NCBI GenBank assembly: GCA_016721865.1
Contig: JADKHF010000053.1
Span: 93,667 to 157,666, forward strand
Direction of reading: 5' to 3'
From: Nitrosomonas sp.
GTDB taxonomy: Bacteria; Pseudomonadota; Gammaproteobacteria; Burkholderiales; Nitrosomonadaceae
DNA: 64,000 bases
In this document: positions 17,340-26,580 of the stretch, one piece after another
How positions within the stretch are numbered: the stretch's first letter is position 1
Layout of the letters: every line of letters starts with the position of its first letter
The notes under the pieces: model-generated
What the model was told of the DNA's origin: nothing
Database searches by the model: none
The model's input: the letters and a program-made list of their open reading frames with translations, nothing else
Translations under genes and position numbers: made by a program

Positions 17340-17936
17340 TTATTTTCTATTTTTTTCCAGATTACCCTGCTCATTGGAAGTTACATTTTCAGCCAATACT
17401 GGCGGCATGTCCTTCAGATATTTCCCTATCATCATCATTTGAACTATTATAAAAACAAGCATTAATCCAGTAGCGCCAAATAGTTTGAACGTAACCCAAG
17501 TATCTACCGAGAAACTAAACGCGACATAAAGATTAATACAACCCATTGTTAGAAAGAAACCAAACCAACTCAGATTGAGTCTATCCCAAATAAATAATGG
17601 CAAAACAATCTGTTTTTCTAGCATTGCCTGAATCAGGTTTTTTCTGAAAATTAGATTTGAAAACAGCAAAACAGTTGCAATTAACCAATATAGTACTGTG
17701 GGTTTCCATTTAATAAAAGTTTCATCCTGGGATATTAATGTAGCGCTGCCAAAAATAACGATAATAGCCAGATTTATCCACATCATTTTATCTACTTGAC
17801 GACGGCAAAACCAAAGCCAGCCAATCTGCGCAATCGCTGCCACTATAGCGACAGCGGTGGCAACAAAAATATCATACAGCTTAAAAGCCAGGAAAAATAA
17901 AATAACCGGGAAAAGATCAAATAAAAATTTCATCAT
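17340..17936 (-). CDS. yciB: inner-membrane septation protein YciB (IspZ)
   Basis: A 198-residue integral membrane protein with five to six hydrophobic helices. Family blocks are FLFDLFPVILFFLAFKLYDIFVAT, FIKWKPTVLYWLIA, WDRLNLSWFGFF and DTWVTFKLFGATGLM. YciB interacts with cell elongation and division complexes and with envelope synthesis. Length normal (about 180-200). First gene of a yciB-yciI-ppiC run. Confidence 0.93.
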   Translation of the reverse strand: MMKFLFDLFPVILFFLAFKLYDIFVATAVAIVAAIAQIGWLWFCRRQVDKMMWINLAIIVIFGSATLISQDETFIKWKPTVLYWLIATVLLFSNLIFRKNLIQAMLEKQIVLPLFIWDRLNLSWFGFFLTMGCINLYVAFSFSVDTWVTFKLFGATGLMLVFIIVQMMMIGKYLKDMPPVLAENVTSNEQGNLEKNRK

Positions 17937-18004
17937 TACAAATAAACAATATTTATATTAATTGCCGATTAAGAAACTGATTACCAGAAAGAAAAAATGT
18001 TTTT

Positions 18005-19156
18005 TTACATCAATACAGGAGGTAACTGGGCGGTAAGGTTATTTTTTTCCTTAGTCGCCGCGCCCAATAATGCATAACCTAATAAATTTCCGGTTTCATC
18101 CCGATAAAGTGCTTTTACACCATCTTTGTCAGCGTCAACATACCACTTACCCGTGATACTAAAATCCGGTGGTGAAACCACTGTTGGGCATGATGGTGTT
18201 TTTACAATCACTGGCATTGCAGGATAAAATACTGGGGTTGGTTTACCTGCAAGTGTTGCTGCCAATGCCCGGGCTGCATGCGCAATCGGCATCACAAAAG
18301 GTAATACTTTTCCTTCAACTTCCGCACAATCACCCAAAGCATAGATATTACTAAACTGGGTTTGCAGCAGGCGGTTAACCACAATACCGCGATTGACCGA
18401 AAGACCCGCTGCCACAGCAAGTTGAGTGCGCGGGCGCAATCCTACAGCTGACAGTACAATATCAGTTTCGATCGATGCACCGTTAGCAAACGTTACGCAT
18501 AAACGTTCTTGCATTTGATCAACCGATTGCGTGGTCGCGTTTAAATGAAAAACAACACCCGATGCTTCCAGCTTCTGCTGTATAAAAGAGCCGCCCGCAG
18601 GTGGCAAAAGACGCCCCAGCGGCTGAGCACTGATATCTATCACATCAACATGGTAGCCACTAGTTGCAAGATCATTGGCAAATTCACAACCTATCAAACC
18701 TGCACCAATAATGCTGACCCTTCTTTTTCCGGCCAGTGCATCACGAAACTTTTTATAATCATCGAGATCATTAATGGTTAATATCTTCTCAATGCCATCG
18801 CCCAATAATGACAAATGCACTTGATCAGCACCTAATGCCAGAACCAGTTGATCATAAAATATTTTTTCACCGTCAACTAATGTCACTGCACATCCAGGTT
18901 GATCAATAGCAACCACACGGCAATGCGTGCGGATAGAAATTTTTAATTGTGATGCCATCTGAACAGCATCGCCATTCAAAATAGATTCGGGAGTCTTACC
19001 GGATGATAAAGCATTTGACAACATGGGTTTGGAATAAAAACCACCGTGATCGGCAGATATCATGACGATGGGAAGTTCCGTATTCAGTTTACGCAGCTCA
19101 CGCGCCACCGCATAACCGGCCAATCCGCTTCCTATAATAACCACCGGATTACCCAT
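18005..19156 (-). CDS. NAD(P)H:rubredoxin reductase-like FAD oxidoreductase
   Basis: A 383-residue pyridine-nucleotide-disulfide oxidoreductase. FAD fold VVIIGSGLAGYAVARELRK at the N-terminus, NAD fold SIIGAGLIGCEFANDLATSG mid-protein, second FAD motif NIYALGDCAEVEG, and a C-terminal rubredoxin-reductase domain (WYVDADKDGVKALYRDETG). It should pass electrons from NAD(P)H to rubredoxin. Its ATG overlaps the stop of an adjacent rubredoxin reading frame (TAATG), the usual rubA-rubB order. That rubredoxin is broken, so the electron acceptor is in doubt. Confidence 0.9.
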   Translation of the reverse strand: MGNPVVIIGSGLAGYAVARELRKLNTELPIVMISADHGGFYSKPMLSNALSSGKTPESILNGDAVQMASQLKISIRTHCRVVAIDQPGCAVTLVDGEKIFYDQLVLALGADQVHLSLLGDGIEKILTINDLDDYKKFRDALAGKRRVSIIGAGLIGCEFANDLATSGYHVDVIDISAQPLGRLLPPAGGSFIQQKLEASGVVFHLNATTQSVDQMQERLCVTFANGASIETDIVLSAVGLRPRTQLAVAAGLSVNRGIVVNRLLQTQFSNIYALGDCAEVEGKVLPFVMPIAHAARALAATLAGKPTPVFYPAMPVIVKTPSCPTVVSPPDFSITGKWYVDADKDGVKALYRDETGNLLGYALLGAATKEKNNLTAQLPPVLM

Positions 19157-19319
19157 TAGATCTCCGCCATTTCAAAATCAGTTTTACTCACTCCACATTC
19201 AGGTCAAATCCAATTTTACGAAATATCTTTCCACCTTATACCTACTTAATGCCGTGCTTTGGATCACCAATTAATTCATCATAAGCAAATCCGCATATAT
19301 TACATTGGAATCCTTTCAT
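19156..19319 (-). pseudogene. rubredoxin, broken by one frameshift and two stops
   Basis: From ATG 19319 the frame gives MKGFQCNICGFAYDELIGDP and GIK, including the first CxxC knuckle, then a stop. In the +1-corrected frame it continues WKDIS, stop, NWI, stop, PECGVSKTDFEMAEI, ending at 19156. The second knuckle should read WICPECG, but the first Cys codon is TGA. A frameshift and two nonsense codons within 160 bases make a real pseudogene more likely than a single error. Its end overlaps the reductase start. Confidence 0.8.
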
Positions 19320-19543
19320 CTATTCTCGCTTTCTTTACCTGGATTGATAAAAAATATGCACATTGATTTAAGAGAACTTTCCACTAATCAATGTGCTTCG
19401 TTTAATCGTGCAATACTAGCGTATGCAATGAGGGGATAAACAATAAAGCTTCCCATCAGATCTGCTCTATTTGCTACATTTATCAATGTCCAGTTACTTA
19501 AAAAGTTAGCAATAGATAAAAACAAAGCCCGCTTCCGTCTTTT

Positions 19544-20311
19544 TTATTTAACCTCACCACTACTGTTGTTCACTAAGCTAGTACGTCTCTGTAAATAGGC
19601 GTCGCGCATGAATTCATACTTATCCAATGCAGCTTCCTCAAGTGTTTTGTCGTCATCCAGAAACTGCGCACGTGTATTGATCGTCCTCGCACCAGCAACA
19701 GGCAAACGTAGTGCCGTCGTATCATAAACAGGAATATTTGTCATAAAAACCGATGTTACCCCTTGTGTAACGGGATCCATAAAAAAACTATCAACAGCGA
19801 TCCCGAATGTATCGCGTACGGAACTTGGTCCCAACAAAGGCAGTACGATATAGGGACCACTACCGACACCATAGTGCCCCAGTGTCTGACCGAAATCTTC
19901 ATTTCGTTTATTAAGATTAATATTGTTTGCTGCACTGATATCACTGGCTATATCGATCATGCCTAATACACCAAAAGTAGTATTAATCAATAATCTTGCA
20001 CTGCTGGCAAGTGCACTCTCATAATTTAATTGAAGCACTGAGTTAGTTATCACCACCACATCGTTTAGATTGGAGAAAAAATTTCCAACCACCAATTCAA
20101 TAGGATCGGGAGTAACCTTCTTATAACCTCTGGCAACCGGATCAAAAACATTGTCATACACCATTTCATTAAAATTAAAAACAGCGCGATTCATTGACTC
20201 CAAAGGATCATAAGGACCATTCTGGTTATTTACCTTCGTTGACGCGCAACCAGTTAAAAATAGACCTAACAACAGAAAAGCAGTAACTTTGAAACGGATA
20301 ATATTAATCAT
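19544..20311 (-). CDS. mlaA: MlaA (VacJ) outer-membrane lipoprotein
   Basis: A 255-residue lipoprotein. Lipobox LTGC with Cys22, then YDPLESMNRAVFNFNEMVYDNVFDPVA, FFSNLNDVVVITNSVLQ, FGVLGMIDIAS, FGQTLGHYGVGSGPYIVLPLLGPSSVRD and the family C-terminal region. MlaA removes phospholipids from the outer leaflet of the outer membrane and hands them to MlaC. The other mla genes are not in the window. Length typical. Transcribed alone. Confidence 0.95.
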   Translation of the reverse strand: MINIIRFKVTAFLLLGLFLTGCASTKVNNQNGPYDPLESMNRAVFNFNEMVYDNVFDPVARGYKKVTPDPIELVVGNFFSNLNDVVVITNSVLQLNYESALASSARLLINTTFGVLGMIDIASDISAANNINLNKRNEDFGQTLGHYGVGSGPYIVLPLLGPSSVRDTFGIAVDSFFMDPVTQGVTSVFMTNIPVYDTTALRLPVAGARTINTRAQFLDDDKTLEEAALDKYEFMRDAYLQRRTSLVNNSSGEVK

Positions 20312-20501
20312 GCACTTATTTATTTTATTAAAAATTCAATGGATCTTGCCACATTTATAAAAATGGTTCAATACACGCTGTCACAAAGGGTTATTTATAC
20401 AGGTCAGCTATAAACTGCACTACACGCAAAAATTAAAAAACCTTTGATACACTCAAGTCTTGAATATACGACAAACTATTCTTAGTACTTTCTAAAATAC
20501 T

Positions 20502-22625
20502 TCATTCAGGAACATCATGCGGTTCTTCCGGTTCAGGCTGTTTCCATCCCATTATGGCGCAGCAACGCGTCCAGCTCTGGCTCACGCCCCGGAATGCAAT
20601 AAATGAATCCAGTGCCGAGCGGCTCCCTCCGACAGCAAGAATTTCTTCAAGAAAATGCGAACCGGTCGCTGCATTGACAACACCATCGGAAGCAGTTTCT
20701 TCAAACATACTATAGGCATCTGCTGACAATACTTCCGCCCATTTATAACTATAATAACCAGCTGCATAGCCTCCCGCAAAAATATGCGCAAAACTATTAG
20801 GGAAACGATTAAAGTTAGGAGGAATAATCACAGCAACATCTCTGCGAATATCATCTAGCAACTGTAACACAGTCTTGTCACCATTTGGTTTAAAATCAAA
20901 ATGTACGTACATATCAAAAAGTGCAAACTCAATCTGCCGCAACATCTGTAACCCGCTCTGGAAATTCTTGGCTTTCAGCATTTTATCAAATAAGGCTCTG
21001 GGTAGTGACTCGCCTGTATCAATATGTTGCGTCATTCCAGTCAGCACATCCCATTCCCAACAAAAATTCTCCATAAACTGGCTGGGCAATTCTACTGCAT
21101 CCCATTCAACACCGTTAATGCCTGACACACCTAAATCTTCAACTTGTGTCAGCAAGTGATGTAAACCATGACCAAATTCATGAAATAACACGATCACTTC
21201 ATTATGCGTAAATAAAGCCGGGCGGATCTGTTGATTAATAGTTACAGGTGCTGAGAAATTACAAGTGAGGTATGCAACAGGAATTTGTATGGCATGATTT
21301 CCAGTTTGCTGATCTTCAATTCTCCGGCGTGTTACAACATCATCCATCCAAGCGCCACCCCGCTTGGTAGGGCGCGCATAGAGATCCAAATAAAATTGGC
21401 CAATTAATTGTCCATTGGCATCATGAATATCAAAAAACTTTACATCTGGGTGCCAGCACTGAATATTTCTTGAAGCCGCTGCAGAAACGATATGGATGCC
21501 ATATAGCTTTTCCACCAGTTCAAACATGCCGGCCAGTACTTTATCCTCCGGAAAGTATTGTTTTATTTCCTGATCAGAAAAAGCATAGCGTTCTTCACGC
21601 AATTTTTCACTGACATAAGCTAAATCCCAAGCCTCAAGTTCTGGCAAATCCAGTTTCTCGGCTGCAAATTGCCGGAGCGCCTGTAGATCCCGCTCAGCGT
21701 ATGGTTTTGCTTTAGCCGCTAACTTTCTAAGAAAATCCATAACCTGCTGCGGGGAAGTCGCCATTTTTGTTGCCAACGAAACTTCAGCATAATTCTCATA
21801 ACCCAGCATTTGTGCCGCTTCTTTGCGTAGCTCCAATATCTTGTTAATGAGCGGCATATTATCCTTACCAGACCCAGTCTGGCAATCAAGCTCACTGGCA
21901 CGCGTGGCATAAGCGCGGTACATCTTTTCGCGGAAATTGCGATTGTCGGCATATTGCAACACTGGAAGATAAGATGGCATATGCAAGGTAAACTTCCAGC
22001 CTGTTCTGGAGTCTGCTGCAGCCAATTCCTTGGCCGTCTGTAATACATCAACCGGGATACCAGCTACGGTTTCCGCATCCTCTATGAACAATGAATAAGC
22101 ATTCGTGGCATCCAACAGATTATCATTGAATTTTGAAGATAAGCTAGATAGTTCTTCTTGAATCTCTAAGAACCGTTGTTTTTTATCAGATGGCAATTCC
22201 GCGCCACCTAAACGGAAATCTCTCAATTCGTTTTCTATAATTTTTTTTCGCGCTGGGGTCAGTTGATCGAATTCCCCACTTCCACGTAACTGCTTAAATT
22301 TTTCAAATAACAGCAAATCTTGCGACAATTCGGCGTAAAACTGAGTAATCAATGGAAGATTTTTATTATAGACTTCGCGTAGTTGCGGACTATTCATCAC
22401 TGCATTTAAATGCGATACCTGCCCCCAAGCACGCGACAAGCGCTCACTTGCATCTACCATTGGTTGTACAAAATTTTGCCAGGTAGGTGCGCGCTTATCG
22501 TCTCGCACTTCCTCAACTACCGCACGATTCTCTTTCAGCAGCACATCGATGGCCGGCGTAATATGTTCATCCTTTATTTCTGCAAAACGAGGCAGTCCAG
22601 AAAAATCAAGTAATGGGTTTGACAT
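20502..22625 (-). CDS. prlC: oligopeptidase A (M3 metallopeptidase)
   Basis: A 707-residue zinc peptidase. The HEFGH motif at residues 482-486 plus Glu512 (WDAVELPSQFMEN) form the zinc site. NRFPNSFAHIFAGGYAAGYYSYKWAEVLSAD near the C-terminus is the family signature. It degrades signal peptides and short oligopeptides in the cytoplasm. Full length, no lesions over 2.1 kb. It lies downstream of pyrC' on the same strand with an 80-base gap. Confidence 0.96.
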   Translation of the reverse strand: MSNPLLDFSGLPRFAEIKDEHITPAIDVLLKENRAVVEEVRDDKRAPTWQNFVQPMVDASERLSRAWGQVSHLNAVMNSPQLREVYNKNLPLITQFYAELSQDLLLFEKFKQLRGSGEFDQLTPARKKIIENELRDFRLGGAELPSDKKQRFLEIQEELSSLSSKFNDNLLDATNAYSLFIEDAETVAGIPVDVLQTAKELAAADSRTGWKFTLHMPSYLPVLQYADNRNFREKMYRAYATRASELDCQTGSGKDNMPLINKILELRKEAAQMLGYENYAEVSLATKMATSPQQVMDFLRKLAAKAKPYAERDLQALRQFAAEKLDLPELEAWDLAYVSEKLREERYAFSDQEIKQYFPEDKVLAGMFELVEKLYGIHIVSAAASRNIQCWHPDVKFFDIHDANGQLIGQFYLDLYARPTKRGGAWMDDVVTRRRIEDQQTGNHAIQIPVAYLTCNFSAPVTINQQIRPALFTHNEVIVLFHEFGHGLHHLLTQVEDLGVSGINGVEWDAVELPSQFMENFCWEWDVLTGMTQHIDTGESLPRALFDKMLKAKNFQSGLQMLRQIEFALFDMYVHFDFKPNGDKTVLQLLDDIRRDVAVIIPPNFNRFPNSFAHIFAGGYAAGYYSYKWAEVLSADAYSMFEETASDGVVNAATGSHFLEEILAVGGSRSALDSFIAFRGVSQSWTRCCAIMGWKQPEPEEPHDVPE

Positions 22626-22704
22626 ATCGCTCCAATTATTCAGTTAAAAACAAATTGTGTTGTGTTGTGTTATTACCATATCGATAAATAAGATATCGCC
22701 TTGT

Positions 22705-23979
22705 TTACCGCTCATAGACAATATGACCATCCACCAAGGTATATTTAACACCACCCGGTAACTCCATACCCATAAAGGGTGTGTTTTTCCCTTGACTTAA
22801 AATGGCTGATGACGTCACTTTCCAATAATAACCCGGATCAAAAATACAGATATCCGCGGCACTTCCGACAGACAGATGCCCTGCATCAATTCCCAGTATT
22901 TCTGCCGGATCTGATGTAATCTTTGCCAAAACTTTAAGCAAGGGCAAACGCATTTCATTACCCCATTTTAAAGTTAATGGCAACAATAATTCCACGCCTG
23001 TTGCACCGATTTCAGACTGACCAAACGGCAACAATTTAGCATCCTCGTCTACCGGTGCATGATCGGAACAAACCGCATCGATCGTGCCGTCCAGTAAACC
23101 ATTGCGTAATGCATCCCGATCACCAGAACCACGCAATGGCGGCATCAGATGACAATTAGAATCAAAAAAACCAATATCCATATCAGATAAATGCAGATGA
23201 TTAATCGTCGTATCACAAGTAATCGACAAACCCTGCTGCTTAGCGGCGCGAACCATTGTTAGCCCTTCCGCACAGGAAATCCGGCACAAATGCACTCTGA
23301 CGCCTGTTTCTTTGGCCAACAAAATAATATTGGATATGGCTATTGTTTCGGCACATACAGGAACTGTGGGCAGCCCCAATCGGGTTGCCACTTCTCCATC
23401 ATGTGCCACGCCGTCGTTGGTCAAGCTAATTTCTTGTGGGCGTAACCACACGCCAAAGCCGAATGTAGAGGCATATTGCATCGCCTGCATTAGCACTCGT
23501 AAATTAGGCAACAAGCCATCCGGTTGGCCATAGGCAACACAACCAGCGTCGTTTAATTCGGCCATTTCGGTTAAGCGTTCACCGCGTAATCCCTGGGTAA
23601 GCGCACCTATGGGATAAACATGTGCCTGATTAAGATTCTTGGCGCGATGTTTTAGCATTTCTACCAGACCAGGTTCATCTAACGGAGGGTCCGTATCCGG
23701 CGGGCATGCAAAACTTGTCACCCCTCCGGCAACCGCCGCTTCCATTTCAGATTCAAGTGTTGCTTTATACTCAAGTCCAGGTTCACGCAAGCGCACAGAT
23801 AAGTCAACCAGACCTGGACACACGATTAACGATTCTGCATCAATGATACGACTGGGTTGGAATTCATCAGGAGCCGCACCTATTGCAATGATCTTACCTT
23901 TAGCAATAAAAATATCCTGAACGGCATCAATACATTGCTTAGGATCAATCAGACGCCCATTTTTAATATGGATTTTCAT
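22705..23979 (-). CDS. pyrC': dihydroorotase-like protein PyrC' (probably non-catalytic)
   Basis: A 424-residue amidohydrolase-fold protein of the type I dihydroorotase family (CPGLVDLSVRLREPGLEYK, CSDHAPVDEDAK, GATGVELLLPLTLKWG). The metal-binding HxH before LREPG is replaced by Ser61-Val-Arg63, and the later His ligands are also poorly kept. In Pseudomonas and other proteobacteria such PyrC' (pDHO) subunits are inactive but hold the aspartate transcarbamoylase complex together. It begins 12 bases after pyrB. An active dihydroorotase must then be encoded elsewhere. Confidence 0.9.
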   Translation of the reverse strand: MKIHIKNGRLIDPKQCIDAVQDIFIAKGKIIAIGAAPDEFQPSRIIDAESLIVCPGLVDLSVRLREPGLEYKATLESEMEAAVAGGVTSFACPPDTDPPLDEPGLVEMLKHRAKNLNQAHVYPIGALTQGLRGERLTEMAELNDAGCVAYGQPDGLLPNLRVLMQAMQYASTFGFGVWLRPQEISLTNDGVAHDGEVATRLGLPTVPVCAETIAISNIILLAKETGVRVHLCRISCAEGLTMVRAAKQQGLSITCDTTINHLHLSDMDIGFFDSNCHLMPPLRGSGDRDALRNGLLDGTIDAVCSDHAPVDEDAKLLPFGQSEIGATGVELLLPLTLKWGNEMRLPLLKVLAKITSDPAEILGIDAGHLSVGSAADICIFDPGYYWKVTSSAILSQGKNTPFMGMELPGGVKYTLVDGHIVYER

Positions 23980-23990
23980 GATCCCAGCTC

Positions 23991-24950
23991 TTAGACTTGA
24001 TTGCCTGCCAGAATTGACATCACAGCCATGCGCACTGCTATCCCGAACGTGACTTGAGGCAGAATTACTGACTGTTTGCCATCCGCGACTGCAGAGTCAA
24101 TCTCCACACCGCGATTCATAGGTCCTGGGTGCATGACAATTGCATCGCGTCGAGCGAGTGTTAGTTTCTCCGGAGTAAGACCATAATATTTAAAAAATTC
24201 CTCCGCGCTGGGCAAGTTCGCGCCTTTCATACGTTCATTTTGCAAGCGCAACATCATCAACACATCAACATCTTTCAGTCCCTCCGCCATATCGTGATAA
24301 ACATGCACACCCAGCCGTTCCACCATTCTTGGTAATAATGTTTTAGGTGCAATCACACGCACTTCCGGCACACCTAGTGTAGTCAATGCATGAATCTGGG
24401 AGCGCGCCACTCTGGAATGCAGAATGTCGCCGACAATAGCCACGCGCAAGTTATGAAAATCACGCTTGTAACGCCGGATTGTAAACATATCCAGCAAAGC
24501 TTGCGTCGGGTGTGCATGGCTCCCGTCACCGGCATTAATCACATGAATATCTGACCGGACATGTTTTGCAATTAAATGAGCAGCACCACTCTGCGCATGC
24601 CGCACAACAAACATGTCCGCGTTCATTGCGGAAAGATTGTTGACTGTATCCAGCAATGTTTCGCCCTTGGATTGTGCAGAAACTGCAATATTGAGATTGA
24701 TGACATCTGCCGACAAACGTTTGGCAGCAATTTCAAATGTCGTTCGTGTACGTGTACTGGGTTCAAAAAAAAGATTGAATATAGATTTTCCACGCAATAA
24801 TGGGATTTTTTTGACATCACGTTCGGTAACTCCCACAAACGACTCGGCAGTATCCAATATATGCAGCAGAATAGAAGCTGGCAACCCTTCTGTTGTCAGC
24901 AAATGCTGCAACACACCATTTTCATCCAGCTGCGGATTCCTATTAATCAT
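23991..24950 (-). CDS. pyrB: aspartate carbamoyltransferase catalytic subunit
   Basis: A 319-residue enzyme condensing aspartate with carbamoyl phosphate in pyrimidine synthesis. Carbamoyl-phosphate motif FEPSTRTRTTFE at residues 62-73, HPTQALLDMFTI, VAIVGDILHSRVARS, and the C-terminal MHPGPMNRGVEIDS. No PyrI regulatory chain is present, which fits the class A enzyme that assembles with PyrC'. Its ATG overlaps the pyrR stop (ATGA). Confidence 0.97.
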   Translation of the reverse strand: MINRNPQLDENGVLQHLLTTEGLPASILLHILDTAESFVGVTERDVKKIPLLRGKSIFNLFFEPSTRTRTTFEIAAKRLSADVINLNIAVSAQSKGETLLDTVNNLSAMNADMFVVRHAQSGAAHLIAKHVRSDIHVINAGDGSHAHPTQALLDMFTIRRYKRDFHNLRVAIVGDILHSRVARSQIHALTTLGVPEVRVIAPKTLLPRMVERLGVHVYHDMAEGLKDVDVLMMLRLQNERMKGANLPSAEEFFKYYGLTPEKLTLARRDAIVMHPGPMNRGVEIDSAVADGKQSVILPQVTFGIAVRMAVMSILAGNQV

Positions 24951-25462
24951 TCTGGGATGCTCTTATCATACAAATTCAAACTTAACTTTCCGCTCTCTTC
25001 CCGTTTCAATTCCAGCATTTTATCAACTGGCAATTCAAGCGCTATGCCGGTATATTGCGCAGCTATCGGCAATTCCCTGCCGCCTCGATCAACCAAAGTG
25101 GCAAGACTAACAGAAGCTGGGCGACCATAATCAAATAACTCATTGATTGCTGCGCGAATTGTTCTTCCGGTATGCAACACATCATCCACCAATAAAATAT
25201 GTGCTCCTTCCACCTCAAAAGGTATTTCCGATGGTTTGATCTGGGCATGTAAGCCGATCTTATCAAAATCATCACGGTAAAAAGACACATCCAGCATCCC
25301 TAGCGGCTGTGTAATTGCCAACTCCTGATGCAGGCGCTCAGCCAGCCAAACTCCTCCTGTATGAATGCCAATAAGCGAAAAATTTTTACCTCCATCGGAT
25401 TGGATTTTTTTTGCAAGGCTTTTGTATAAAAGTTCAGCGTCTGGTAATTGCATGCTGTTCAT
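24947..25462 (-). CDS. pyrR: PyrR-type phosphoribosyltransferase/regulator
   Basis: About 171 residues if started at ATG 25462 (25453 is an alternative). The longer frame to 25555 runs deep into ruvX and adds residues without family similarity. Contains a PRPP loop ILLVDDVLHTGRTIRAA, LIGIHTGGVWLAERL and VSFYRDDFDKIGL, the PyrR signatures. PyrR can act as uracil phosphoribosyltransferase and, in Gram-positives, as an RNA-binding attenuator of pyr operons. The latter role is unproven here, and I see no obvious anti-terminator in front of pyrB since the genes overlap. Confidence 0.9.
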   Translation of the reverse strand: MNSMQLPDAELLYKSLAKKIQSDGGKNFSLIGIHTGGVWLAERLHQELAITQPLGMLDVSFYRDDFDKIGLHAQIKPSEIPFEVEGAHILLVDDVLHTGRTIRAAINELFDYGRPASVSLATLVDRGGRELPIAAQYTGIALELPVDKMLELKREESGKLSLNLYDKSIPE

Positions 25463-25922
25463 CAAAAAATGATTGGAGAATTTGTTGTGCGGCGACTTGG
25501 TCGAGTACTGATTTCTGTTTTCTTCCGGTAATGCCCGCTTCGCGTAGCTCGGCACAGGCCGTTAGGCTAGTATAACGCTCGTCTTCCAAAATAACCTTGA
25601 TGTTAAAACGTCCCGACAAACGCCGTGCAAAGCGCTGGCTTAATTGCGTAAGCTCATGCGTTGCGCCATCAGTATGTTTAGGCAAGCCGACCACCAATAA
25701 AACCGGCTGCCAGGTTTCGATCAATTGAGCAATCACAGCAAAACGACGTTCTGTCACTTCGCTATCAATCGTCACGAGAGGGCGCGCTATACCCAGTGTA
25801 TTATTGCCAATTGCCACACCAATACGTTTCTTCCCAAAATCAAAAGCTAATACAGATCCCTGTAGAAGCGGCTCTAGTAACTGAAACTCCGACTGCACAT
25901 CCGAAGAAGAATTTTCTGTCAT
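25434..25922 (-). CDS. ruvX: RuvX/YqgF (putative pre-16S rRNA nuclease, Holliday-junction resolvase fold)
   Basis: 162 residues from ATG 25922 (an in-frame TTG lies six bases upstream). RNase-H-like fold: first acidic site in VLAFDFGKKRIGVAIGN, VVGLPKHTDG, VILEDERYTSLTA and a final Asp in KSVLDQVAAQQILQ. YqgF family proteins process the 5' end of 16S rRNA in E. coli. It sits between algH and pyrR, the common order in beta- and gammaproteobacteria, and overlaps pyrR. Confidence 0.93.
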   Translation of the reverse strand: MTENSSSDVQSEFQLLEPLLQGSVLAFDFGKKRIGVAIGNNTLGIARPLVTIDSEVTERRFAVIAQLIETWQPVLLVVGLPKHTDGATHELTQLSQRFARRLSGRFNIKVILEDERYTSLTACAELREAGITGRKQKSVLDQVAAQQILQSFFDEQHAITRR

Positions 25923-25934
25923 CCGCAATAATAT

Positions 25935-26498
25935 TTACGCATGCCCAATTTCATTGGATAGATTCACATAATTAGTAATACCCAGTAATTGCATTGCAGC
26001 GGACAGCCTTTCTTCAGACGACATATCAAATATCACATCCGCCGAAGCTGGTACCGTTAGCCATGCATTCTGTGCTAATTCATGCTCAATTTGACCCGCA
26101 GCCCAGCCAGCATAACCCATCGCAATCAGCACTTGATCGGGTCCCTCGGCATTTGCTATGGCTTTTAAGATATCCAGCGATGTGGTTAAACCTACTTCTT
26201 GATTTACAGTCAATGTAGACTGCCATTTGCCTACCGGATGATGTAACACAAATCCGCAATCTAATTGTACAGGCCCGCCAAAAAGTACGGGTGTTGATTC
26301 TGCGAGAGAATCAGTCTGAGGAATACCGAGCTGTTTAAAAAGATTAAGCAGGGTCAGATCAGTGGGTCGATTAATGACGATACCCAGCGCGCCTTGCTCA
26401 TTGTGCTCACATATATACGTCAAAGTCTTGGCAAATACAGAGTCCAGCATTGTCGGCATAGCGATCAAAAAATGGTGTGTCAGATTAATATTTTCCAT
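25935..26498 (-). CDS. YqgE/AlgH family protein
   Basis: 187 residues. Family blocks are HHFLIAMPTMLDSVFAKTLTYICEHNEQGALGIVINRP, LFGGPVQLDCGFVLH and IAMGYAGWAAGQIEHEL. Named for an alginate-regulation phenotype in Pseudomonas. Biochemical function unknown. First gene of the algH-ruvX-pyrR-pyrB-pyrC' string, 12 bases before ruvX. Confidence 0.93.
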   Translation of the reverse strand: MENINLTHHFLIAMPTMLDSVFAKTLTYICEHNEQGALGIVINRPTDLTLLNLFKQLGIPQTDSLAESTPVLFGGPVQLDCGFVLHHPVGKWQSTLTVNQEVGLTTSLDILKAIANAEGPDQVLIAMGYAGWAAGQIEHELAQNAWLTVPASADVIFDMSSEERLSAAMQLLGITNYVNLSNEIGHA

Positions 26499-26580
26499 TG
26501 CAGATGTTTCTCTTCACTTAATGCTTAATCGCGCTGAACTCTCTTACTTGCCCAATAAGCATATAAATATAATGCCACGC

